NCBI RefSeq assembly: GCF_019649055.1
Contig: NW_026570268.1
Coordinates: 744,001-808,000, forward strand
Direction of reading: 5' to 3'
Origin: Paramacrobiotus metropolitanus
Taxonomy: Eukaryota > Tardigrada > Eutardigrada > Parachela > Macrobiotidae
DNA: 64,000 nt
In this document: positions 13,134 to 23,775 of the stretch, in pieces
Position numbering within the stretch: position 1 is the first letter of the stretch
Layout: each line of letters starts with the position of its first letter
Position numbers and translations under genes: made by a program
The notes under the pieces: generated by a model
Told to the model about the DNA's origin: nothing
What the model saw: the letters and a program-made list of their open reading frames with translations, nothing else
Database searches by the model: none

Positions 13134-13500
13134 TTATTGATTATTGTAATTCAAAATCTTATGACGTGCATTCAAGATACCCAAAACAGCTGCTGCGTTT
13201 CCTCTGACTACATGTCTTAAAAGGCCGTGGATCGAGGCTCTCCTGTAGCGTCGCGGATCTTCCGGCCAACAACACGAATCAGTTCCGTAAACGATGTTCC
13301 AAAAGTTCCGAACGTCTCCACCCCCAGAGCGTAGAAAAAGTAGCCCAAACCCTCGACGAAAGCGTGCTTCCGCCGCCAAAGACCTTGAAAGAAGCGCAAC
13401 AGGTCGGTCGATACAGGCAAAACGACTGCGCCAGCACAGAAATCCAGCCAGGACACGCAACATCCGTATTTGGGAACAGCATCACCAGCAGCGAACTCAT
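13134..13500 (-). mobile_element. 3' end of a non-LTR retrotransposon (degenerate)
   Basis: The minus strand encodes the C-terminus seen in many animal LINE polyproteins: ALGVETFGTFG, then VGRKIRDATGEPRSTAF, then, after a frameshift, RGNAAAVLGIL. Nothing of the reverse transcriptase is present, so this is a 5'-truncated or decayed copy. It belongs with the pieces at 17981, 24465, 55317, 56030 and 60422. Confidence 0.75.
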
Positions 13501-13728
13501 ATGAAATTTTGTCTCCTGTTCGACCGCCTTTTGTTTGTAGATGCTGCTGCGTAACTCGCTGTCATGCTGTTTTTCGTTAATTTAAGAGAACTTTCAAGAA
13601 ACTGTTACAAAAAGAACATCCATGGACGACTTTAAATATCAGAAAATCAAAACTGGCCGCGATAATACGGCGCAAGCCACTGTCGGCCTGTTATCACCCG
13701 GGAAACATGCAGCGGCTGCACTGCACAA

Positions 13729-13773
13729 CCATAGAAAAGAATAATAATAATACAGTATTATTCTTTTCTATGG
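13729..13773. repeat. perfect 18-bp hairpin, 9-base loop
   Basis: CCATAGAAAAGAATAATA at 13729-13746 is exactly complementary to 13756-13773. It lies in the 13500-14113 spacer, upstream of the first Tudor-like/F-box gene. Flanking bases (ACAACC / GGCACAACC) do not extend the pairing. Confidence 0.85.
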
Positions 13774-14113
13774 CACAACCGTTACGAGACGGCAGTTACT
13801 CCACCGATTCGCGTGCACAGTCTGCAGAACGGCTTGTTCAGAAATCTGACAGTTCTCACTTTTGTGGACTTGCTTTGAGAGCTGATTCTGCTTTTTGTGA
13901 CGAGAGCCAGCTTTCTTTCGTTCTATCATTTGGTATCCTCACAGGCTACGTATTTTCCGTGGAAATTCTCCTGTTTTTGCCACTACCACAGCGTCGAGTG
14001 AGTGGGACTCAGCGTGCTCTGTTCAGTCTCTTGACTGCACGCTGCTGCTGTCTCGTTTCTGTTGGTACGTACTTACATCGTACGCTAACTCTCGGCGTTG
14101 TTTTCGCAGCAGC

Positions 14114-17100
14114 ATGAGCGCAACGCCACGCTTCTATCGGGAAGTGTGGACGGGTGCGCGGGAGACCAACTACGCCAACACGGTGCTGGTGCGGCGCGAC
14201 GGTGGCCAGTGGTGGTTAGGCTACGTTCAGGACGTCCGAGGAAAGGAGCTCCTCGTGGACTTCGATGCCAGCACAGTCCAGCCCCAGTGGATCCATACCA
14301 GTCTCATCTGGCCGCACCACTCACGATATTATACGTTGGATACGTACGTCAACACCGTCGTGCAGGTGGCGCTGCGGGAGCGCCCGGGTGGACCGCTGGT
14401 CTTCCGTCCCGCGCGCGTCGTGGCGCAGTGGCGAAGCGTGTTCCTGGCGGTGTGTCTGGATGAGCAGAAGCCTCAGGATTGCTTCTTCGTGCATGGCAGT
14501 CTGTTCGCGGAAGCCCTACCCGTGCCGGGTGATGGACAGAGTTTCTTCGCGCGCACGGATGGTCTGACGTACACCAAGCACGTCATCCCCTTCCCCGCCG
14601 CCGGCCAGCTGCGCCACGTCGACCACCTGCCGGAATTCGTGGGCCGGGCATGCCAGTTCCGTCTGGGCAGTGGAGAGCGTCTGTTCCGTAATCCGCCGTT
14701 GCTGCGGGTGGAGGGTGGTGGCACGCCGTTCTACGCCGTTCCAGCGTTCCGGGGACTCATCGGGGGAGTTTTTCGAGGAGTCGAAGTAGTGGTGCGCCTA
14801 TTTGTTCGTGCGGGAACGGACTCTGTGACGTTTGTCTGTCTGGAGATGCACAATGCGGCCGTCGGGCGCCGGATGTCCTGGAACGAGGAGGTCCTCAAGG
14901 AGGTCTGCCAGAGTTTCCTGCAGGAGCATTCAGTGGAGAACATTGCCGTCGTACCACAGCAGCTGGAGGGCGGTCAGTGCCTGCGTATAGTCTACAATGG
15001 ACTTCAAAATTTTGTTACATTCGGTCCGGGACCGAATGACCAGTAAAAATAAATGGCCGCGACCAAATGACCAATGAAAAGGGAACGTGCAAGACTTTGA
15101 ACACCTGCACCTTGCGCATTTCCCAACGAAAACCATCAACCGATATACCAAACGCAAGAGAAAAGAATTTTGAGAATTTCGATACCAAACAGGTCATCCT
15201 TTATGAGATCTAAGAGAAAATCGAGCCATTTTAGTTCGTCGTAGACAAAGCACACGATTTCTGTGTGAAAACTGAAATCAAACCGTGGATTCAAATCCTA
15301 TGCTATGTCTATGAGAAACTTTAGATGCGTCGATTTTCTCTTAGATCTCATAAAACACAGCTTGTTTGGTATCAAAATTCTTGAAATTTTTTTCTTATTC
15401 GTCTGAGATATCGTTCGAAGGTTTCCGTTTGGGAAATGCGCAAGATGTCAGCGTTAATGTCAGCAGGCCGATGGCCAGTTCAAAATTTGGCTGTTCAAGT
15501 ACAGAAAAGTGCCTGGTTGCGCGCGTTTTGTGATTATATAAGTGTAACAAAATTTTGAAGTCCATTGTAATGTGAATTATTCGACATGTTTTGCACTGCG
15601 GTCCACGAACGCCTTTTCAGTGTGGTTGCGCGTGCCGGTCAAAAACGGCACGGTATTGTATAGGTTGCTCCACGCTAGAAAACTTGATATTTATTCTTTT
15701 AATAATCTCGTGTTTTTAAGAATAATTTAATCCATGCAGCCGTAAAACGTAAAAAATGAGCACCGTAGCCGTAAAACGCTACGGTAAAACCGTACGTAAT
15801 AGTATGAAAATTTTGTACGGTTTGAGACCTCTAATGCACACGTAGTATTACAGTACTATGCTCATACTCGTATGCTTTTTGAAGGTGCCTCCGGCGGCGG
15901 CTCAAAAGGTGCGGAAGAAGCGTCCATAAAGGAACTGGCGATTCCGATCCTGACGTGCATCCTGACTGGTGTCGATGCGGATGCGCACACTCAGCTACGC
16001 TTTTCCAGGCGAGTTCTCCCAACTGAATGCGTTTGCCGCACGGATTAATATGCAAACTGCATCAGCAGCATTAGCGACACTGTTGTAGTGGTATCTTATG
16101 TTGCTGTCTTTGACCAGGGTGTGCGGGCTATGGAATGAGGTTGTGCGGACATACGGGCAGCGCGTCGTCATCCTGGACAGCGCCCAGATGTGGCCGCAAA
16201 GGGCCTGTACGCACCAATTCTCCTTTGAGATCTATCCCCGCTTCTTCAGGCTATTTACCGCGGTGGACCACGCCGTCACCGCCAACACTGCAGCACTGCT
16301 GCTGCTGGGCGACCGCGACGAGCTTCTGGATGACCAATGGGGGTTGATCGATCTCAAACAGAAAATGAAGATGGTCCGCAGTGTACTGCACACTAAAGGA
16401 ATTCACCTGTCCTTAATCGTGGTGCGGAACAAGGCTGTGGTGCCTGCGGACCCCGGGGATCGCTTTCTAGCCATCAATATCCCTTACCAGGCGGAGTATG
16501 GCATCGATGTCGCCGACGACGAGTACACACTGCGAGCGGTGTCGTACATGATGAGCGTTTGTGATGCGCTGGTCTTTGTCAACTACAAGGCGTCGCGCTC
16601 GATCCTAAGGTCAGCGCGGAACCGCATGTACATCCGCACCGACGAGAATTTCATACCAGCCTCCCTATACACCGACTGGAAAGAGGACTCCCCCATCGAC
16701 GTGGGTGTGACGATTCCGCTGATCCGCTTCCACTGCGACGAAGCCGCCACGGAGCAGCGCCGGCGCTTCCTGGCCGCGGCCAACGACAACTGTCCCGCTG
16801 TGAGGCAGCACGTCCGGGAAAAGATCGCCGGGTTGTTTGCGCGATGGGCGGACACGGTGCCCGATGACGGACGGGCAGGAATGCGCAAATTCCTGCAGCT
16901 GTAAGCAGTTTCTTTGCTATTTGGACGTTTTTTCGCGCTTCGGGCACTTTCGCGATACGGATTCGCGTGGTTGTTTCACCTTACTGTGACCTTAGAAAAC
17001 ATTGTCAATAATTTCGTGTTTTGTTATAATTTAACATTTTCATTCATCTCGTTAACATTTTCGTTAATCTCTGGTGTCCGTAATTACCGTGCAGCGGAAA

Positions 17101-17281
17101 TGATGTTTGTTGTCGAATTAGGTTCAACAGTCTGGGAGCGGGTGATGATGGCCGGCAGTGGGAGACGCTGGATATGCGCCGGCTGGATGTGGGTTTGCTC
17201 AACAACCTGACCTTCGCCGCCCTCAACGGATGCTACCTGGACGACGGCGAAGTGGAAGAAGTCGAGGAAGACAATGAGTAG
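14114..17281 (+). CDS. Tudor-like/F-box protein, copy 1
   Basis: Four exons: A 14114-14972, B 15885-16008, C 16118-16900, D 17122-17281; they join to 641 residues with intron phases 1, 2, 2. Exon A encodes a Tudor/SH3-like barrel (about residues 18-65: NYANTVLVRRDGGQWWLGYV, then DFDAS and QWIHTSLIWPHH). Exon B plus the start of C make an F-box (KELAIPILTCILTGVDAD, then RFSRVCGLWNEVV). Exon C is a long uncharacterised domain ending in RRFLAAANDNCPAVRQHV and MRKFLQL. Exon D gives WETLDMRRLDVGLLNNL and an acidic tail. The B-C intron uses a GC donor (CCAG|GCGAGT). The apparent stop at 16902-16904 overlaps a GTAAGC donor; conservation of exon D in the two paralogues supports splicing. F-box proteins normally recruit Skp1-cullin ligases; that role, and the identity of the N-terminal domain, are inferences. 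Paralogues lie at 54195-58421 and 61070-63681. Confidence 0.85.
14995..15567. mobile_element. fold-back MITE, TA target-site duplication, in intron A-B
   Basis: The element starts CAATGGACTTCAAAATTTTG and ends with the inverted complement, flanked by TA at 14993-14994 and 15568-15569. The arms remain similar for roughly 270 bp: both contain TGCGCATTTCCCAACG-like, GATACCAAAC and TATGAGATCTAAGAGAAAAT sequences in opposite orientation. The whole 573-bp insert is therefore nearly one long inverted repeat. It sits about 20 bp inside the intron, just after the exon A donor. No transposase is encoded. Confidence 0.85.
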
Positions 17282-17916
17282 TCGAGGAATTACGGTGCTG
17301 GTCATGTCCATTCGTCAGTTTTTTCTGGAATTTGTGTGGCATTTGGTTCCTGCTAACCCGTTGTGTTGATGGGTACGTCACTTTTCACGGGGTTTGTGCT
17401 TTAATATCCGGTCACATATAAACTTTAATTTCAACCTTGTACAAGCAAATGCCATTTACAATTTAAAACTCAAATACCGAACAGCTAGAACAAATAAAAC
17501 AGCTCTTCTAGCTCTTTTGAACAATGAGTAGTCGAGGAATTACGGTGCTGGTCATGTCCATTCGTCAGTTTTTTCTGGAATTTGTGTGGCATTTGGTTCC
17601 TGCTAACCCGTTGTGTTGATGGGTACGTCACTTTTCACGGGGTTTGTGCTTTAATATCCGGTCACATATAAACTTTAATTTCAACCTTGTACAAGCAAAT
17701 GCCATTTACAATTTAAAACTCAAATACCGAACAGCTAGAACAAATAAAACAGCTCTTCTAGCTCTTTTGAACAATGAGTAGTCGAGGAATTACGGTGCTG
17801 GTCATGTCCATTCGTCAGTTTTTTCTGGAATTTGTGTGGCATTTGGTTCCTGCTAACCCGTTGTGTTGATGGGTACGTCACTTTTCACGGGGTTTGTGCT
17901 TTAATATCCGGTCACT
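17271..17916 (+). repeat. 250-bp tandem triplication of the gene's 3' end
   Basis: The word ACAATGAGTAGTCGAGGAAT recurs at 17271, 17521 and 17771, an exact 250-bp period. Copies one and two look identical; copy three stops after about 146 bp at GGTCAC, where it meets a LINE fragment. The first copy contains the stop codon of the Tudor-like/F-box gene (TAG 17279-17281), so the 3' UTR is what was multiplied. Confidence 0.92.
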
Positions 17917-17980
17917 GTTTTCGGACTTTGTTGGTCAAATCAAAAACGCAATGCATAAGCAAGAAAATGAACACATTTGA

Positions 17981-18290
17981 CTATAACAGAAAAATTTCGT
18001 TTAGTTTACCTAGCCCTTCCATCGTGCCCAGCACTGAAGCCGCATTTCCCCGCTGAATTTCGATGGACAAACGCTGTCGCAGAAATTCGTGCGAGCGTGC
18101 TTCCCCGGTGTGCTGCTGCAGTTTTTTTCCCAGCTCTTTGATGATGGCGATCGCCGAAGGTCCCCACGGGCCCAGTGTTTCGAAAGCGATCGGGACGAAT
18201 AGGTAGCGGCCGGCCAGATAGAAATATAGTCCTGCTTTCTTTCCTTCTGCCTGCACAGCGGCCGCTCCCGCTGTGGTGGAAGTGGCTTTA
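17981..18290 (-). mobile_element. 3' end of a non-LTR retrotransposon
   Basis: The minus strand encodes AGAAAVQAEGKKAGLYFYLA, FETLGPWGPSAIAIIKELGK, FLRQRLSIEIQRGNAASVLG and then a stop. This is the same C-terminal module as the larger piece at 51704-52650. The reading frame here is open, so this is one of the younger copies. It begins directly after the 250-bp tandem repeat. Confidence 0.82.
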
Positions 18291-20440
18291 AGATACTGTC
18301 ACTGTTTGGTTAGTGACTGGTTACTGCCACCCAGCGAACTGAAATGGTCAGTTGGACAGGACAGTAAGGTTTAACTTTTACTTTTTTTACAGACAGATTA
18401 TCTGTTTAGCAATTCAACGTTGAAATTCCGCTTCTGTTATTGGTACCGTTGAGAACGCTGTTTTGTTTTAACCGGAATTAGCTCTTGAAATGTTTTCGCG
18501 CTTAGAAATTTAAGTAACAGTACACGGTTAACTGGCCCATGAGTTCTGTGATAAAGTCGGGTGCCGTTGGGCGTTGGCGTCACAGCTCATAATGATCGCA
18601 TCGACGCATGCTACACGAGTCAGAAAAGCCAAAGATGAAAGGATGCCGATACTTATTGTCGTGCACTCATGATGGTCATAGTTCGCGATCGTACGACAAC
18701 GCACAGATTTTCATTAAAATAATTGTGTAAATGAGTACATATGCTGTTAAATACGTACTGCAGATCGACAATTCGGTTAATAAAAGTCACCCGGCATCAA
18801 ACTAGTGCGCATGCCCGGAAACTACGTTCGGTGTAGAAACGATTTCTATGTTTGTTTTTGTTTTCAAGATTTGAAGAACTCTTCAGATGACTTGATAATG
18901 AGATTTTGGTACCGCTCCGTACGTTTAAACGTTTGAAGTTTGATTTCACCCACAACTTCGCAACCGGATGTTGCACCCACAAACGGTCTTCACGCCAATG
19001 TATATACAAATCATCTGGCTACACAATGTCATAAAACAGTGCAAAAAACGGTTGGAGTGCGCAAAAGCAAAAGTGTTCGTGCATGTAATTGTACACTAAT
19101 CTGGTTGTTCTGGTACCACGTACCGGGTCACTTCCCAAAATAGAGATATTCGCACAGAAACATCGTAATTTGTGACTGTTTCTTCCGCGGTTACCGGTGC
19201 AGATGCATTGCAACAACGCTCTTTATTATGAAAGTAATGTGGTAATCGCTTTGAAGTCAGCATACAGTATTATGAAACATGCTTAATCCTTCGGGAAACG
19301 TTCAGTCACATTGGCATGCCGCTGCGGACCTCCGATGCGGACATCCTACAAATTAAAGTGCCGGAAAAAGCCAAGACAGAAAGCCAGAAGGTTCGCGGTC
19401 GTGAAAGGTCACCAACTGTATACGGGATATCAGTGCTCGTTCCGTGGCCGCTATTTTCCAGGCGGCTGTTGTGCCGGATGTCCGAAGGGGCAACGCGCAT
19501 AAATACTGCATACGTATAGCAGCTTATGTATCTGTGTATCCGGTAATATGCCGTAATTCACTGAGCGCCTGGAACGAGGAATCGACGTATCGATACAGTC
19601 TGTTTACGGTTACACACGCGCGCGTAGGGTAGGATAACGCGCGTTCCATGAATTGCGGCGTTAACTGTCTTCCAGAGTTTCGCGGCTGGTCATTGCGCAG
19701 CGGGAATCCTCGATGGAAATGAGCGCATACGACGAGCCTCGCCGGTCATAGGTGTGCTGCCGCGGCTGAAATACATGTAGTCCGACAGTGCAGCAACCGC
19801 TGCGCCGGTTCGAAGTGGAACCCCCAAATGCCAAACTAAAGACCATGCCAGCGCCTGAACGTGCATCATCCCGCTGGCTTAATTCCTATTTAAATCCCGC
19901 AGGGCGCCACTGCCCGGTGTGCCCACCTAATCAGCGCACATTCTGGATTCGTGTATTGCGACAGGCACACGCGACGGATGCAGGCAACGTGTGGTGTGCT
20001 GCGTTAATACCGGTGCAACATTTTTCTAATTAAAGTAATTACTTTTTTCACTTATTTCGAGAGGCATGGCTTTACGCATGTGGAATCATTTCGGCAACGG
20101 TCGGGCAAATATCCAGAAATTCACCCTCTCTTCGCATACAGATCTCTTTGTTTTCTGCTGTAAACCGAAATGAAATGTATGCCCAGCTTCGTAATATCTA
20201 TCCTATCGAACAGCACACTTCATCGCCGCTAAGATACCATGACCTTAACGTGGCGATGGTGGCATGATTTTGTTTGTGCTAGTCGCTAAGGGAAAACGGT
20301 TTTGTGGGGTGACCTTTTATAATTCTTTGGGTTTGCTCTCATCGACTGCATTGATAGAAACGTTGACAGTTAACGAAGCCATGGCTAGGATCTTGCGAAT
20401 GTACGTTGGTGCTGTTAGACCGCTGTGGAAAAGGGATTGT
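18291..20440. other. spacer without recognisable genes
   Basis: Only short ORFs occur (for example 19316-19519 and 19788-20033), none with a family I recognise, and none with a convincing splice context. AAAGGTCA lies at 19404 and TGACCTTT at 20310. Confidence 0.4.
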
Positions 20441-20453
20441 AGCGTTAACTCGC

Positions 20454-20550
20454 CGGGAAAAGCGTTGCCGACTGTGAGCATCGACACTAGTCAGGATGCA
20501 CGCCAGGATCGGAATTGGTAGGTCTTTTACGGACGCTTCTTCCACATCCC
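20454..20550 (-). pseudogene. isolated F-box exon B of the Tudor-like/F-box family
   Basis: The minus strand encodes EEASVKDLPIPILACILTSV then RQRFSR, closely matching exon B of copy 1 (EEASIKELAIPILTCILTGV). The exon is followed by the same unusual GC donor (CCCG|GCGAGT). No exon A, C or D was found next to it, so this is a stray duplicated exon with part of its intron. Confidence 0.75.
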
Positions 20551-20924
20551 GTGAACATTCATCGGAGGCTACTTGAAAAGCATACTTACACACTAGTAAG
20601 AGCACAGTGATACCGATATGAATATGCTACGTGCGCAACTGGCACACTACTAACAATTATACTGCAAAAAAAAGTGAAAACATTAATACTTGTACAAGCA
20701 GTTCACATGCATTAAGCGTATTGGCGGCATCAGAAGGAGGGCCACTGCACTACTTTTATCGCGATAATAACTACTTCATTGTAACTTGCAATAATTAGGT
20801 TGTGCATTTTCCCCTTGTAACACAGTAAGCACTTGTGCGACTTGATCGCGTTCCAGAGCAACAGTGCCTTCCTAACCGATTGCACTAGCTACAGGCTGTT
20901 CTGGCTTACCTTGGCACAGCAGTC

Positions 20925-21467
20925 ATGGACGACGAAGGTCCCTGTGGAGGTACTGCGCCGGGAATCAGCCGGCGGGGCGGGGCGTGGCGCTGGTGGCCCG
21001 CGGAACTGCTGCACCCGTCCACCGTGCCATTGGTTGCATCATCGTGCCGTCGCTTCTTCCACGCTGTGGCCGTCGTCCAGGGGCAGGATCAGCGCGGCGC
21101 CGCCTGGACCGACTTGGCCCCCTTGCAGCGCCTCCGCTGGCGTGTGCCTAGCGACTGGTGGACGACGGGTGCGCGGGCGCAGCGACAGGGGGAGAAGATG
21201 GTGACGCTGCCGCGGCGCCGGCGGATTGCACCGGGACGCTTTGTCAAGTACCGTCGGCCACTGCCCGGGGATTGTCAGGGCGCGGCAGCAGCACAACTGT
21301 ATGCGCTGCTGATGGAGACCGACCCCGGGATCGTGCGCGGCGGGGAGGTGGTCGGCATCGACGTCGTGGACGGGCATGTGCAGTATAGTGCGAAACTGTG
21401 CGAAAGTGTTGCGGATGAGCACTCGCCAGACATGCCACAGGTTCGTCAGTACACATTCTACTCGTAA
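20925..21467 (+). CDS. F-box-like protein or exon, uncharacterised
   Basis: An open frame of 180 codons opens at ATG 20925 in GC-rich DNA that looks coding. The N-terminal part (WWPAELLHP, then VASSCRRFFHAVAVV) resembles a short F-box. The rest has no motif I can name; it contains WTDLAPLQRLRWRVPSDWW and a basic stretch PRRRRIAPGRF. The stop at 21465-21467 is immediately followed by AAGA, so CTC|GTAAGA could be a donor and the coding region may continue. It lies just upstream of another F-box remnant at 21906. Real gene versus decaying duplicate cannot be settled by eye. Confidence 0.45.
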   Translation: MDDEGPCGGTAPGISRRGGAWRWWPAELLHPSTVPLVASSCRRFFHAVAVVQGQDQRGAAWTDLAPLQRLRWRVPSDWWTTGARAQRQGEKMVTLPRRRRIAPGRFVKYRRPLPGDCQGAAAAQLYALLMETDPGIVRGGEVVGIDVVDGHVQYSAKLCESVADEHSPDMPQVRQYTFYS

Positions 21468-21675
21468 GAAGAATGTCTAATACTGTAAGCCGAGTGAAGT
21501 GCGCACTATTTCGTCCAGCGTGTTAATCTGCAGCTGTACATGTGCCCTATGTACATTGTACAACCTGTTGGCTAAACTGGCTGAAGAGCGTCAGATATTG
21601 GTAATTCCATAGCGTGATAACAATATCAGGATCTAATTACGGTTAAACAAAACAACATTCTTAACGGTCCCGATT

Positions 21676-21822
21676 ACTGAAGTAGCATTACCACGTTGAA
21701 TTGCTAAAGAGATGTTCTGTTTCAAAAATTCAAGACTACGATTCTCGCCGGTTCGTCGTCTTGAATTTTTGAAACAGAACATCTCTTTAGCAGTTCAACG
21801 TGGTAATGCTGCTTCAGAGCGT
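21676..21822. repeat. head-to-head inverted duplication of a LINE tail
   Basis: About 59 bp on the left (TGAAGTAGCATTACCACGTT onward) are inverted on the right (AACGTGGTAATGCTGCTTCA), separated by roughly 20 bp. The right arm encodes FLKQNISLAVQRGNAAS, the conserved C-terminal LINE motif, so two copies of the same tail face each other. A few mismatches separate the arms. Confidence 0.8.
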
Positions 21823-21905
21823 CAGATTGTCAGTGGCTGTCGTCGGTTGACCGAGTTACTGGTCTGGTTGTACAGGTTCTGGTTGAAGCACTGCACCAGG
21901 CGCTG

Positions 21906-22770
21906 ATGCAGCGCCTTCCCGCCCTGCTGCGCCAGCCGCGGCCGCTTCCGGTGTGCGCTGCGCCGTTGGACGAATGGCGCGCCGTGAAGACGGATGTGTG
22001 GCAGCAAGTGTTCGGCCATCTCGATGCGACGGCGCAAACCAAGTTACGCCCGGTGTGCTCCGCCTGGAACGGTGTGCTATCCTCGACGCGGCGGCGGTGA
22101 CGGCCACCATGGTCATCGAGACGGACCGTAGCCGTCGTCGTACTGAGCTGCAGTACACTCTGACGGCGCCCCTCTTCCACTGCCTGAACCGCTCCACCAC
22201 GCACTTGGTCATCGATACCCGCAGCGGTCCCCTGGACACCATGCACTTCCTGATGGTGGCCGGCCGACATGGTCCATAACGTGGCGCGGACCCGGCCCGG
22301 GATCCGCCTGGCGGCGCTGTACGTGGTCGGCGGCACGAGCGTCCTGCCGGCGTTGGGCGGCTGGGAGGGATCGGCGCACGGGTGGTTCACCTTCCTGACC
22401 CGTCCGGACCCGTGTCGCGTGCACCATCCCCACGGCTGGACGGAACCCTCCTCCACGGATCAAGTGGATGACTTCATCGTCACCACGCGCGGTCTACCGT
22501 GTGCTGCCATCCATTTGGTCGGCTGTCGGGTGTCGCGTCAGTGCGGCCTGTGGTCGCGGCTGAACGAGGCGTGGGGCGCGGCCGAACTGGCCCCGGTGCG
22601 TTTGCCGTTGAGCGGGGAGTGGCCGGCCACGGTGTGGGATGCCATGGAAGCGCCGCTGCCGACGCCCACTGCCGACGAGGCGGACGAGCTACAGGCGCTG
22701 GCCGAGTGGCTGCAAGACATCGCGGCCGACGATAGCGCGGAGCGTCAGCATCACCGCCAGATGGTCTGGA
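21906..22770 (+). pseudogene. F-box gene with two frame breaks
   Basis: Coding similarity runs through three frames. The first has a good F-box (VWQQVFGHLDATAQTKLRPV, then CSAWNGVL) and stops at 22098-22100. The second carries TATMVIETDRSRRRTELQYT up to a stop at 22277-22279. The third runs from about 22271 (HNVARTRPGIRLAALYVVGG) to a possible donor near 22770. No splice sites explain the shifts, so either two small indels disabled the gene or the assembly has errors here. GC content and codon use stay high throughout, which suggests a recent event. The C-terminal domain differs from that of the Tudor-like/F-box copies. Confidence 0.6.
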
Positions 22771-22789
22771 AAGTAGGAGCCATTTTTCA

Positions 22790-23775
22790 AATGTATCATA
22801 TAAGTTATTATATCAAATATTTTTATATGTTATTTATTGATATTTTATATTTTAATATAATTATATGAAATATATCAGATATGTATCAGATATATGTAAG
22901 TATATGTTTTTAATTCCAGATTGTAATTGTATTTCAAATCTTTTCGAAGACGAGCAGAACTGTTTGAATAATGTGATATTTAATTTCTCAATATTTACAA
23001 GGCGAGCTTAGCTCAACAAACATGATCAAATGAAGAATTTGTCCCAGTTACATGGGAAGGGACCGTGCACAATACACTCATTGCATTATGAGCTGTGAGT
23101 GTTATGCAAAGTGTGTACTACTTACACGTACTAGTAATACACTTGCAGTTGCCAGAATCACTGAATCAGGTCGTTTATTTCCAAGTTAAATTACGTTAAA
23201 ATGCCGTACTGTAGCATCATCCGTCGGCTGAGTATCCTGTGTTGCGTATAGATGTTGTGCGTGGGCAGCGTGGCGCAGACCAGCGATCCGCGACCGTCAT
23301 CGCATTACCGCGGGAAGCAGTGGTGCTCGGAGGGACTGCACAATCTCGGCCTGGAGAAACTGTCCCGTAACGCGCTGCTCTCTCTCCTTTTCCTCTGGTC
23401 TTTCGTGCAGAAATCATCCGAGTGATCGTGGAAAGTGGGCGGAGTTAGCGGCGCCATAACCTGGTTTCATTTTGTTAGAATTACCGCTTTTTAACATGTT
23501 CTGAGCCGTGCTGGCTGTGTGATGAGTGTCGGGTTTGCGGCCCGGTGGTGTTTCCCTGCTTTTCTAAGGTTTTGTTTCTGTCACACTGGAAGGTGGTGTA
23601 AGATCTTTAATGTTAGTTAACCCGCCACCGAGGACACACAAAACGTGCAGGCGTTTTCACTCATCTTTAACACGTTAAATCATCCTTTTATACAATAAAT
23701 GCAAACAGTTTATGCCACTTCCGTCGATCGTTCATTTTAAAACCGAATTACACATGTATCAGTATAGAAAAACCG
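22790..23775. other. spacer without recognisable genes
   Basis: AT-rich TATATAAT-type sequence until about 22900, then ordinary spacer. No ORF with recognisable content was found on either strand. Confidence 0.4.

Noticed and set aside
18797-20033. Several 60-80-residue frames
   Set aside because: Lengths expected by chance, no motifs, no conserved copy elsewhere in the window.
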